NCBI RefSeq assembly: GCF_000001735.4
Contig: NC_003071.7
Span: forward strand, 8,363,151 to 8,427,150
DNA: 64,000 nt
Direction: 5' to 3'
From: Arabidopsis thaliana
Lineage: Eukaryota > Streptophyta > Magnoliopsida > Brassicales > Brassicaceae
Of this stretch, positions 9,797 through 20,705 are shown piece after piece. A model generated the notes under the pieces. It saw only the letters and a list, made by a program, of their open reading frames with translations. It had not been told where the DNA came from and did no database searches. How positions within the stretch are numbered: position 1 is the stretch's first letter; each line of letters begins with the position of its first letter. The translations under genes and the position numbers were made by a program.

Positions 9797-11303
9797 ATGA
9801 TATGCGAGGAGGCATATCATCAGCAACCGCAAATACAAAAGGAACAAATGATGACGATGGATCAACGTAATAATCATCAACGGAAGAGATCACCATTATC
9901 CTCACCATCATCTCCATCATCACCATCGTCTCCATCATCACCAAAGTCACCATCATTCAATAATAATGAGGAAGAGAGGCTAGAGGTTGTGAATTTGAGT
10001 GGGATGGCATTGGAGTCTCTCCCTAATCCTTCACTCAATTTAGCTCAGATTTGCAAGCTTGATCTCTCCAATAATCATCTTCAGGTTCATATCTAAATAC
10101 ACACATATACACATGAGACATTTCTCTTGCATGATTCAATACCATATCATAAGCATGTACGTTCATATTCTAGTGCTAATTTGTCGTTTTGGATAATACT
10201 ATTAATTGGGAACATATTGACTAATTAATTTTGATAGGATATTCTGTTTACTTTTGGTTCAGTCTCAATCTTTGTCGTCCGATCCAAATGTCAATCCCTA
10301 GTCAAATTTGTTATAATTTTTCCAACAAATTTTGATGCTATTTTGGATGTGACACAGACCATACCAGAATCACTAACAGCGAGACTACTCAACTTGATAG
10401 CATTAGATGTTCACTCAAATCAGATCAAAGCTCTTCCAAACTCCATTGGTTGTCTCTCTAAGCTCAAGACTCTCAATGTCTCCGGCAACTTTCTTGTATC
10501 CTTTCCCAAATCTATCCAACATTGCAGGTTTCACCCCATAACTTCCACAAAGCTCTCACAAGACAACACTCCCAACAAAGCATAATTCCCATTTTTGTTC
10601 TCTTTTTTTTTTTTTCAGGTCATTGGAAGAACTAAATGCAAACTTCAACAAACTAATCAGATTACCAGACTCCATTGGTTTTGAACTCACCAATCTAAGG
10701 AAGCTCTCTATCAACTCCAACAAGCTAATTAGTCTTCCAATCTCCATTACTCACCTCACATCTCTCCGTGTCCTTGACGCCCGTCTCAACTGCCTCATGA
10801 TTCTACCGGATGATCTCGAGAATCTCATCAACCTCGAGATCCTCAATGTCAGCCAGAATTTCCAGTATCTTTCCGCTCTTCCATCTTCCATTGGCCTTTT
10901 AATGAACCTCATTGAGCTCGATGTTAGCTACAACAAGATCACTGTCTTGCCAGAGTCCATTGGCTGCATGAGACGGTTAAGGAAGCTGAGTGTTGAAGGA
11001 AACCCGCTTGTGTCGCCACCCATAGAGGTGATGGAGCAGAATTTGCAGGTGGTGAGAGAGTATCTGACACAGAAGATGAATGGTGGCTCACCAAGGAGTC
11101 CCAGCAAAAAGAAGTCATGGGGATTCGGTAAATTGGTGAAGTATGGGACGTTCAATGGCGGATCAAGAAGCTGGAATAGAGAGGAGAGAGAAGGGTTCAT
11201 CATGCCTGAGTACCGCTCCATCGACAGTCTTGCTTCGCCTAGGTATTCTGGAATGTTCTCTCCACGTCGTCTCTTTTCTCCAAGAACCTATTTCAGCAGA
11301 TAA
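9797..11303 (+). CDS. PIRL6: Plant intracellular Ras-group-related LRR protein (PIRL6)
   Basis: Three exons: 9797-10084, 10358-10527 and 10619-11303, giving 380 residues, in phase throughout. The N-terminal ~60 residues hold a Ser/Pro low-complexity run. Then come about ten leucine-rich repeats of the ~23-residue Ras-group type, e.g. [20 protein letters not shown] and [20 protein letters not shown], ending near residue 290. The C-terminal tail is basic and Ser/Arg-rich ([13 protein letters not shown], then [14 protein letters not shown]). There is no signal peptide or kinase, consistent with a cytosolic scaffold. PIRL proteins are plant relatives of Shoc2/Sur8 LRR proteins, and PIRL6 is reported as needed for gametophyte development (family knowledge). 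Retention of either intron brings in early stops: exon 1 read-through ends after five codons. The position corresponds to At2g19330 (from memory). Confidence 0.93.
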
Positions 11304-12123
11304 AACAGACAACAGCCAAGAGTTTTCACATTCCTATAAGCCATGTACACCTCTGTAGCATCAAGGCCAAAACAATCCAATTTTGTCTATCATTTTAATA
11401 GTAGCATCAAAAAATGTGTAAAGAGTATTTCAATATGTTCATCAGATTCTAGAATTCTTGTTTTTTTCATATCTATGCTTGCACCAGGTCCCTATTTGAC
11501 TATTTCTATACACACCAAATTTTGTTCACGAATAAAGTTTGTTCTTTCAGAAAACCTACCCCCTTCTCTGCCTGATCCTTTAGCTATAAGCAAAAGACTT
11601 AAGATTTATACAGACAAAGAAAGCAATACTTAAAACCTAACATACAAGGCCTCACATTCTTTAACCGTCTAGAACTCACTCAGTTACATACTCTGACAAT
11701 TGCTGAGAGGAATCAACAATCTTTATTCCTCTCTTCAATTTCACATATAGTTTGATGATCAAAATTCAAAACAATGTACGTCATATAACTAAGTATCAAA
11801 ACTCAATTCATAGCCAAAGGAGAATATTTTCACTTTACAAACTCCTAGTTCCTCTACTACAAGTTAAGTCTGTCTGAAGATTGAAGTCCGGCACACGAAT
11901 CCACTTAAAGATCTCAACTTTTCTTGACTTCTGACTATAGAATTTGCACAATGAGGCAAAGAGAACTCAATTGAACAATAATTACTAGGACTTTAATTCA
12001 AATCCAAAGAGACATGCTTCAAATTGGTGACTACGGAACTGAGTTCGAACACTAAAAAAGACACAACTTTTCAAGTGATCACTACTCTTATAAGTCAAGT
12101 TCCCATTACACATAATCTAAAAG
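11304..12123. other. Convergent 3' flanks of PIRL6 and the OSTC-like gene
   Basis: AT-rich, with no coding potential that I trust. It should contain the 3' UTRs of the two convergent genes. Confidence 0.5.
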
Positions 12124-12645
12124 CTAATAAAGATAACCAGGAATCTTAATACGGATAAAGAGCATACTCATGACATAAGCGATCACAATGGAGGAGACAC
12201 CAGCAACAGCATAAGAAGCTTTAACACTCTTGGCTTTGTTCTTATCAAGCGCTAAATCAAGCATAACAATCCCAATTCCACCGAGAACGAACATGAATCC
12301 AGAAGAGAGACCTTCAATGATATATTGCCCGTTAACCCGACCCGACATAAACACAACGGGTCGAATAGTTCCAGTAGTCGGATCCTGAGTTGATCCGATA
12401 CCCGGAGGCTCGACAATTACGTCGTAGACGAAACCGGAGACTACTAAAAAGTAGGTAAGGAGAATTAGAGCGTATACAGTCATCGGAGAAGGAAGCGTGA
12501 ACGATGGAATCTTCAGACGGAGGCGCGGTGGTCGGAGAAATGAGAATGGGACGATTCGGAGAAGGTGGAATATTGGATCCATTGAGGATTGATCTGAACC
12601 GTCTGATACACTGGAGCCGGTTTGCGAATCGGATCTTGGAGCCAT
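12124..12645 (-). CDS. Oligosaccharyltransferase complex subunit, OSTC/DC2-like
   Basis: Intronless frame of 173 residues. The start is the ATG at 12645 (context ataaaATGG), giving MAPRSDSQTG; the open frame continues upstream only to a GTG. Residues ~1-50 are a soluble Ser-rich and then Arg/Pro-rich leader. Three hydrophobic segments follow at ~55-78, ~107-130 and ~140-163. The segment VYDVIVEPPGIGSTQD, the later RPV-F-SGRVNGQYIIEGL and the ending RIKIPGYLY are diagnostic of OSTC/DC2, an endoplasmic-reticulum subunit that docks oligosaccharyltransferase to the translocon for co-translational N-glycosylation. The gene is divergent from the TMEM230-like gene at 13179. The position corresponds to At2g19340 (from memory), often annotated as oligosaccharyltransferase/magnesium transporter family. 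Confidence 0.9.
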   Translation of the reverse strand: MAPRSDSQTGSSVSDGSDQSSMDPIFHLLRIVPFSFLRPPRLRLKIPSFTLPSPMTVYALILLTYFLVVSGFVYDVIVEPPGIGSTQDPTTGTIRPVVFMSGRVNGQYIIEGLSSGFMFVLGGIGIVMLDLALDKNKAKSVKASYAVAGVSSIVIAYVMSMLFIRIKIPGYLY

Positions 12646-13178
12646 TTTATCGAATCCTCCTTGGATCTCTTCCTCTCTCACCCTATCGACGGAATCAGGA
12701 AGAGTTTCAGAATTGGCTTTGTTTGGAAACTAGGATAAAGCTATCCATTACACGAATAAACAAACGTCTATCAATTTCCTTCTTTCGATTTTATCCCCAG
12801 AAGTTATCAAAGATGCAAAAGAGACCACTTTAGTTCTAACTTGTATTAAATTAGAAAATTCAGACTATTTTCGTAATTTTGTTAGAAATTTGAGACTATC
12901 TTCGTAATTTTCTCACAAAATTTCTTAGTTTGGACGTTCTGCCGTTTTAATGTATAACAAACGACACGTAGTTCTATCTTAGATTGAAAATCCGGCAAGA
13001 TTTGGTTGCTTTAACGAAAGTATCTATCTCCCGTCATCTTGCTTCCTCGTTAAAGGAAGCAAAAGAGTTTGATCCCGTCGTCGAGCTTTCGAACTTTCGA
13101 TCTTCAGCTTTTCTCAGGTGACAGACGTCGTTGTGATTCAAATCTTTTTCCGGTGAACTTAATTTCGGAGGCTATTCG
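12646..13178. promoter_or_regulatory. Shared divergent promoter region
   Basis: The 533 bases between the two divergent start codons must contain both 5' UTRs and both promoters. No clear TATA box is evident on either side, fitting constitutively expressed genes. The segment 13030-13170 is more GC- and CT-rich and is probably the 5' UTR of the plus-strand gene. Confidence 0.5.
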
Positions 13179-13947
13179 ATGGCATACGTCGACCATGCGT
13201 TCTCGATATCGGACGAAGACCTAATGATTGGGACTTCGTACACCGTCAGTAATCGACCACCGGTGAAGGAGATCTCACTCGCGGTGGGTCTACTCGTATT
13301 CGGAACCCTAGGAATTGTTTTAGGTTTCTTCATGGCGTATAACCGTGTTGGTGGTGATCGAGGTCACGGTACGAATTACGATTCCTTATTAATCAAAATT
13401 GTTACTAATTTTGCCCTTGTGTCTTCGTGATTAGCTTAGATTGAGGAAAATTAGTGACAATCTGGGTGATTTCTTATTGGTAGGTCTATGATTAATGTTT
13501 AGACTTGTTAGTTTCCTGAAGAAACCTAGTTTGGGAGATTTAGGGAATATCTTGAGGATTTGAGTAAACTGCCTAGTGTTGGACTTGGTCTAGGTCTTTG
13601 TTTGTAAGCTTTCTTGGGATCGATTAGGAGATGTTAAGTGAATCATGTTGAACACTCTTTCTCAAACAAATCTCCAGAGGCATGAGAGATTTGGTTTGCT
13701 CTCTCTGATAATTCCCCAGTGGTTAGTTAGCTTCAGTGGTGCTTGTCGTCAGATTTTAGTCGAAATCAAACTAATGATTACTGAGAACTCACTCATTGCT
13801 TGTTTGATTGTTGGTGGTGAAACAGGGATTTTCTTCATTGTACTGGGATGTCTACTGTTTATCCCGGGGTTTTACTATACACGGATTGCATATTACGCTT
13901 ACAAAGGATACAAAGGTTTCTCTTTCTCAAATATACCATCCGTTTAA
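13179..13947 (+). CDS. TMEM230/DUF872-like two-pass membrane protein
   Basis: Two exons, 13179-13368 and 13826-13947, give 103 residues. After a 28-residue soluble N terminus there are two membrane segments: EISLAVGLLVFGTLGIVLGF (~30-49) and GIFFIVLGCLLFIPGFYYTR (~64-83). The C-terminal block ending AYYAYKGYKGFSFSNIPSV is almost invariant in this family. TMEM230 proteins sit on secretory and recycling vesicles in animals; the role in plants is not established. The 457-base intron contains a 100-codon frame running into exon 2, which is only read-through. The gene shares a divergent promoter with the OSTC-like gene. The position corresponds to At2g19350 (from memory). Confidence 0.92.
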
Positions 13948-14080
13948 GCCTTATGACTTGGTGTCTCTTCTCTCTTACTCAATGTATAGGTTGTTTACGT
14001 TTTTATTACTTGACTTATGCTCTTTAGTGTGATTTTACATGACTTGAATGAGCCATGTTTGATACATATGTATCTCTTTT

Positions 14081-14237
14081 GGTTTCTCCTTCTCTATGTT
14101 AGATCATTAGTCTTCGATAACCATCCTTGTATAATGTAGACCAAGCTAATCACATGTGATGTATGTTTGATATATATCCTCTGTTGGTTTCTCCTTCTCT
14201 ATGTTAGATCATTAGTCTTCGATAACCATCCTTGTAA
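14081..14237. repeat. 105-bp tandem duplication in the 3' flank
   Basis: The block ggtttctccttctctatgtt at 14081, with the ~45 bases after it, is repeated at 14186 with almost no change (period 105). The linker phrase ccaagctaatcacatgtgat from the first copy also recurs at about 14561-14580, so a third partial copy lies ~420 bases downstream. Confidence 0.85.
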
Positions 14238-15385
14238 AATGCTAATGGTCCCTCTTCAAAGCTAGAGAAGTTTAGAACTTAAAACAATTGATTTTGGGTA
14301 GTAATGACTACCTCTTTGGTTTTTCATGATATAAATACTTGGAGTACACCTCCTTGCAACTGGAATTACAACTGAAACAAACGTGGAGTACAACTCCTAC
14401 AAAGTTGGGAATAATGGAAATTGGAGTCGTGGAAGACTCCACTCTTATTGCAACTGAATTCAAATGACTTAGTTTTGGACAATTGTACTTTGGATTGGGC
14501 CAGAGAGTCCTTATGGGCTTTCTCCTTTCTTCTTCGCTTCTGCACTTATCAAATGAAGACCAAGCTAATCACATGTGATGTAATTGGTGTGTTTAGACTA
14601 TAAAGTAGAACGGGAAATAACAAGAATGGTTCAGTATAGTATACTAGAAAAATTGGCTAATTCATAACCCCCCTCCCCCCAAACCCACAGTTTAACTATG
14701 TTCAGTCTCCTGAGTATATGACCGTGCTAAAGCATACCTCCTGACTCCTACTCATATTTTTGAATTTCGTACCTAATCTTTTGTTTTTGGTGGAATACAG
14801 GAGGAGGCAATGACTTGGTTGTATCATAACTCGGTTCTCTTCTTCTTTCTTTCGACAAACCCTATGTTCGAGTGATGAAAATCGGTTTGAGTGAAAAAAG
14901 ATGAACAAGTAGTGTAGTTATTTAGGGTTTTAAAACTCGGGTACACATCAACTTAAAATTTTAATTTTACAAAAACGACTACCGCTGACCTTTTCTTGTA
15001 TTTGGATTTTACAACGCATATTGTCACGAAATTCTGTTTGAGTTAATTAATAAAGATATGCCAAACAATTGATGAAATTTTCTTTATTTCGTAAAAATGT
15101 GATTTCTTTACCATATTAATTACTATATCTTTACTGTTCAAAATCCAAATTATTACATGTATTATAATTCTTGATTACTTTTTCTACTTTTTGGGAAAAT
15201 TATTACACTTATTTCATTGGTATAAGTGAAATGAAAAAAAAAAATCTATATCAATGAATAATATACACTTTAAACGGATATCATTTGCTTTAAATTAATA
15301 ATTTATTTTTATTTTCTTATTAAAGTATTTAAAAGTATCTAATTATAGTTCATAGATTTGTTCAATTTCTTGTGCATGACTTTTC

Positions 15386-15435
<50 letters not shown>

Positions 15436-15513
15436 TAAAGTATTTAACTTAATCATCTATAAACCAACTAGAAACGATTTAGAAAATATCAAAACATTTT
15501 GGATAATCTTATT
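14238..15513. other. Intergenic with (TA)n tract
   Basis: No gene called. It contains a C-rich run at 14669-14687, a third partial repeat copy at ~14560, and a pure (TA)n microsatellite at about 15389-15431. Bases 14800-14876 are coding-like for ~25 codons without an assignable family. Confidence 0.45.
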
Positions 15514-17424
15514 ATGATCGGTCGAATAATGGCCAATTTAATTGTGCTATACATTCTAGTCATAGAAGCTATGATAGTCATAGGAAGCGAGTCTTCTGAT
15601 TCTCGTGATGCTGAAATAAATCGACTCTTGAAGAAACTCAACAAACCTTTCCTTAAATCCATCAAGGTTTATTTAATTTGTGGATTTACACAAAAGAATA
15701 CAGTTAACAACACTTGTTTTTAATTTTCGATTGCTCTTACCTCTTTAGTTGTGTATGTTTTGTAATTCTTAAATAGAGTCCAGATGGAGATATCATAGAT
15801 TGTGTTCATATGAAAAATCATCCCATTTATGATCATCCTTTATTCAAAAACCACACCATTCAGGTTCATACTTTTTGTTTTATCAGTATTGTTTTAGTGT
15901 ACAATGTTATATGCATTTTGTTTATGGTTTATTCATATTTTATTCAAAAATTACAACATTCAAAAACTGATACTAACACAAAAATTAATGAATCCGTTGA
16001 AAATGTTTTAACTATATACATTTGACTTTGTCATTTTTATCTAATCTATTACTTTAATTCTAACAATTTTGTGTTGTAGATGAGACCAACTTCTTACCCA
16101 GAAGGATGGAGCAATAAAGATTCAGATAACGAAAAACATAAAATGGTTCCTCAACTTTGGACAATCAATGGAAAATGTCCAAAAAATAGTATTCCCATCA
16201 GAAGAACGAGAAAAGAAGATATTTTACGAGCAAAATCAATTGAAAGGTTTGGGAAAAAAGATCCCAACAATATCCATCAACATAAACCAACGAATCCAAC
16301 TAATAACGACGGTACACATGAGGTGCATATATCATTCATCATTTTTCCTTTTATGAGTATATATGTTTTTATAGTTTCTTACATATTTACATACTTAATA
16401 TACAGTATGCCATACTTAAAGTGGGAGAAAATTCTCCTCGAGCTAAATTTTATGGAACCCAAACGCTTATAAATGTGTGGAAGCCTTTTGTACAACATAG
16501 AAATGAATTTAGCTTATCACAAATATGGATGTCGGCTGGAAGTTATAGGCCCTGTTTGTTTGATCATTTGGAATTTGCATCCAAATGATCCATCCAAATA
16601 ACCCATTTGAATGATTCATCTTAATGATGTTTGTTTGATCATCTGCTAATTCATCTAAATGCATCATTTAGATGGAGCTTTGTTTGTTTGATCATTTGGA
16701 TGAATCATTCACTTTCTCATATATATATAAATGACTAAAATACCCTCTGTTAAGTAACAAGTCAATTGCTACATTCTTATATTAATCAAAGTAAAGTTTG
16801 AAAAAGAGAGTTTGGTTTTGTGCTTCAAATCTTGTCGTCGTTGATCATTTCCCATTTCAAACTTCAATTTCAGATTACTAAACCTGTAAAGAAGAGCAAT
16901 AACCTGAATCATCACCAATTCTCCAATAAGAGCAAACATGCATATTGGCTAGTACTTACCTAACGATTCAACCATGACACATTCTCAAAAGTGATTCAAT
17001 CATGACACAAACTAGAATCAGAAACCAAAGTATGGTCTTATGCATATTACCAAACCACAACACTAAAGCAAACAACATCAAGAGACACTAGAATTGCAGC
17101 TGCTCAAGAATACAACAACTAGATTGAGAGAGAGACTATTCAACAATGAGCTAAAACCAGAAACATAGTCCATTCAGCTGTCATTATGTCAAGCTATTCA
17201 ATTGAATCAAGTCTAATCCAAACTAATGAACACTATGTTCAACGAATTACTTGTCAGCTGTCACTACTAGTCACAAAATTTAAAACGTGTGTAATCAACC
17301 AACTTATGTAGTGACGTGACCATTCAGCTGTCACTATTAGTCACAAAATTTAAAACCAAGACAGAAACAGACAATAGCATAAGACAGAGACAGTCAATAG
17401 CATAAGACAGAGAGATGGAACCTG

Positions 17425-17911
17425 TTAATATGGGAGTCTTGTTCCTTTGGCCATCTCTGTAGTGATGGAATCTCGTATATTCTCCATTACTCTGTCACCA
17501 GTAGGCACATATGGAACATGCCCATCATCAGACATTCTTATGCTCCCATTTGGATAGTAACCAAGACCGGTTCTGTTGTGAGTCAGCTTCTTAAAACCTT
17601 CATACTGCTTCTTACAAGTAGTAAACTTGATCCCAAATTTTCTCCATGTATGTCTTTCCCCATAAACCTCATAAAATCTATCTATAATAGTCTGTCTCCC
17701 AGCATCATTGACATTCTGATTCCTAATATTTCCTTTAAGCTTCTCCTCAATTCTTAGTTCAAGGTAGAAACGAGTTTGCTCATCATTCCACGCAAGATTC
17801 TTAGTTGATCATGTGTTTTTGTACAAAATCAGTCTAAATTACAGAAAATATTACAGTAAATCTAAGTTTAGAGGAGAATATACTCACATCGGTACCATTG
17901 ATAGTTGTCAT
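17425..17911 (-). CDS. Myb/SANT-like DNA-binding protein of the Harbinger element (short form)
   Basis: A minus-strand frame from 17799 to TAA at 17425-17427 is uninterrupted. It reads NLAWNDEQTRFYLELRIEEK, later RQTIIDRFYEVYGERHTWRK, then KKQYEGFKKLTHNRTGLGYY, with conserved Trp and aromatic residues as in the trihelix-like Myb/SANT-like domain. A plausible small first exon at 17911-17888 (MTTINGTD, gtgagt donor) joins it in phase, giving 132 residues. Harbinger elements usually encode two proteins: the DDE nuclease and this DNA-binding partner, which is needed for nuclear import and end recognition. Only the partner is here, and it stops soon after the domain, shorter than usual. The small first exon is inferred. 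Confidence 0.7.
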
Positions 17912-18758
17912 CTGTAGCACACAATGAAAACAAACGTTTTGTAGTTGTGTTTGAACAAGATCAAAGATACCAAACAAATAAAACAAAGATCAGAGATAAC
18001 AAAGCAAACAATACACAACTTATGATAACAAAGCAAAGCAAATAAAACGTGTACAAAGATCAGAGATAACAAAGCAAAGCAAAGAAAAACTATTTGATAT
18101 TGAACAATCATGAGATATTATTCTTGACTATTTCTACAGTATTTGAACTCAAACCTTAGACGAACTCATGCTACTACTACAGAAAGCCAAATGCAACCAC
18201 TAATTAATACTATTTAATATCGAAAGCAATATATTTACAGAGGACGTACTCGAGAAACCAAAGCTTTCTTACTTGGAGACAAAACTTGCTGAAACAAGGA
18301 CTGAAGAGAAAAAATCTTTTATAAGATGAAATTCTCCCTTATAAATAAGCAGTTATAAGCTATAAACACAAAAACAATTCCACTTTGGATGCAATTGAAC
18401 ACGTCAAGGAGGCAGCTGAGGTTTGTAACTATGGATGGTCAATCTAAAGAGGGCTAAAGTGCAGATGCTAAAGTGGCAGCACCAAATGGTTATGTTGCTC
18501 CTAATGTAGAGACAACAAAGCCTCTTAAGAGCAAATCGAAGACTCAAAAGCAACACAAAGCAAGCAAAGCAACACAAAGCAATATAAGGAACACAAGCCG
18601 TAAACTAAAGCTAATCGAAGAATCAAAAGCAACACAAAGCAAAGTAAAGCAAACCCACAATTAAACAATGTAACCATGGTGGATCAAACCCAAGAACAAG
18701 TGATTGCAACAAGGATACAAAGAGAAACAACGTGAGAGACATGGAGCGAGAGAGAGGA

Positions 18759-18937
<179 letters not shown>

Positions 18938-20353
18938 CAAACCTGCTACACTGGCGAAGAATCGGCGACGGCGATTTGTGAAGAATCGGCGACGGCGAGA
19001 TCACCGGCGAAGAATCAGCATCATTGACGGCTATGAATCTCAATTTTGAGTGTTTTGTGTCGAGGAGAGGGTGAAGAAGAGATGTGATTTTGGGTGTAAT
19101 TCCATATATTAGATTAGGGTATTATTTTTGTTATAATTTTGGCTGAATCAGCTTCAGCAGAATGAACAAATCAAACTCAGTCAGATTTTTTTTATTTTTT
19201 GGATGAATTTAGAAAAAAGCATTCAACTGAATCATTCGAATGATCTATTAAAACATGAAAAACAAACAACAATTTTCATCTTCATTGAGATGGTTCATCC
19301 AAATGGACAAACAAACAGGACCATAGTACTCAACTTGAAACCATTGAAGCTGGTTGGCAGGTTTTAGTCTTTCTTGCAATATTTGCATGTTTATATATAA
19401 ATATATTCTAATTTTCTTATATTTTATTCATTGTTTTGTTATTGATTAGGTGTGCACTGTACTTTATAATGATACTAACCCTCGATACTTTGTCTACTGG
19501 ACTGTGAGTTAACTTCCAAAGTATTGTTAAATTTTCTTTGTTTTTTTTGTTGACAAAAAATCTCCTAACTATTTTTTGTTATGTGTGTTGTTTGATTACG
19601 TGAAAACAGAATGATTCATATACACAACATGGTTGCTATAACAATCTTTGCTCCGGCTTTGTTGTTGTCAACCAAGCATTTGCTCTAGGCGCGGCCGTTC
19701 CTGAAGTTTCTATCCGTGATGGTCTACAATACGAAATTTTCACAAGTATATGGAAGGTAAAAATAAGGGCTCTTTTTCATCATATAATTTCAAGAAATAC
19801 TCTTTTATATATAGAAACTGAAACTAAATATGTTCTATTGTTATAGGATCGTAGTTCAGGAAATTGGTGGTTGAAATTTGGTACTCATTTAATTGTTGGA
19901 TATTGGCCTTCTTCATTGTTCAATCGCTTAGGAGATGCTGCGAGCCAAGTTCATTGGGGAGGCGAAATAGTAAACGTAAAGGAGAACAACCAACACACGT
20001 CAACACAAATGGGAAGTGGGTCGTTTGCAATAAATGGATTTAGAAAGGCTAGTTATTTTAGGAATATTTTAGTACTTGATGAAAACAATACTACGAAGCA
20101 ACCTGTAGGTGCTTCTACATCTGAGACGGAAGGAAGTTGTTATGACATCAGGTATCGCACTGATCAAGCATGGGGAAGTTTCTTTTACTATGGTGGTCCT
20201 GGTCGAAGTCCTTTTTGTGCTTGATTAGATATGCATCTTATATATGTAAAATATTGTGTATCAATCTATCTATGTCAGTTATCACCAGCATATAGTATTA
20301 TATGTGGTGGTGAAAATAAAGTTTAAGATATCATTATAGTTTTGAGACTATAA

Positions 20354-20369
20354 CTAGTGTAAGCTAGTG

Positions 20370-20402
<33 letters not shown>

Positions 20403-20424
20403 AAAAAAAAAAAACTAGTGTAAG
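20354..20424. repeat. Poly(A) tract between short direct repeats
   Basis: A ~44-base A-run broken by one G (20371-20414) is preceded by actagtgtaagc at 20354 and followed by actagtgtaagc at 20413. The direct repeats may reflect slippage or a small retroposition scar. Confidence 0.7.
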
Positions 20425-20705
20425 CCAAATTCATCAATAGGGTTAAAAAGATAGTTTAATGGATTGAGTATTGAGTTCTCGAGGAAGTTATATTCTTGTC
20501 TAAAGTGTTATCACATTTAACAAAGTGAAACGGCAACGTTTTGGTTGCCACAAGATAAACAAACCATGTCGTTTTCGAATTGTGAAAACAGCACGTAGTT
20601 AGAAAATTCATCAATCTGAAAAGGAAAAGGGTTTCAAACTCTCTCTAGGCGGTCTCCGAATTAGCAAATTGAAATTGGCAAATTGCAAGAGTTTTCGATT
20701 CAACA
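20425..20705. other. Promoter/5' region of the zinc-finger/RRM gene
   Basis: Short spacer with AT-rich DNA. The last ~90 bases are probably 5' UTR. No clear TATA box was seen. Confidence 0.4.

Noticed and set aside
10928..11221. 97-codon minus-strand frame inside PIRL6
   Set aside because: Shadow of the LRR exon on the other strand.
12646..12681. Twelve extra N-terminal codons for the OSTC-like protein
   Set aside because: The extension begins at GTG. The ATG at 12645 has a good context.
12504..12833. 109-codon plus-strand frame opposite the OSTC-like gene
   Set aside because: It is antisense to a well-supported coding exon and its sequence resembles nothing.
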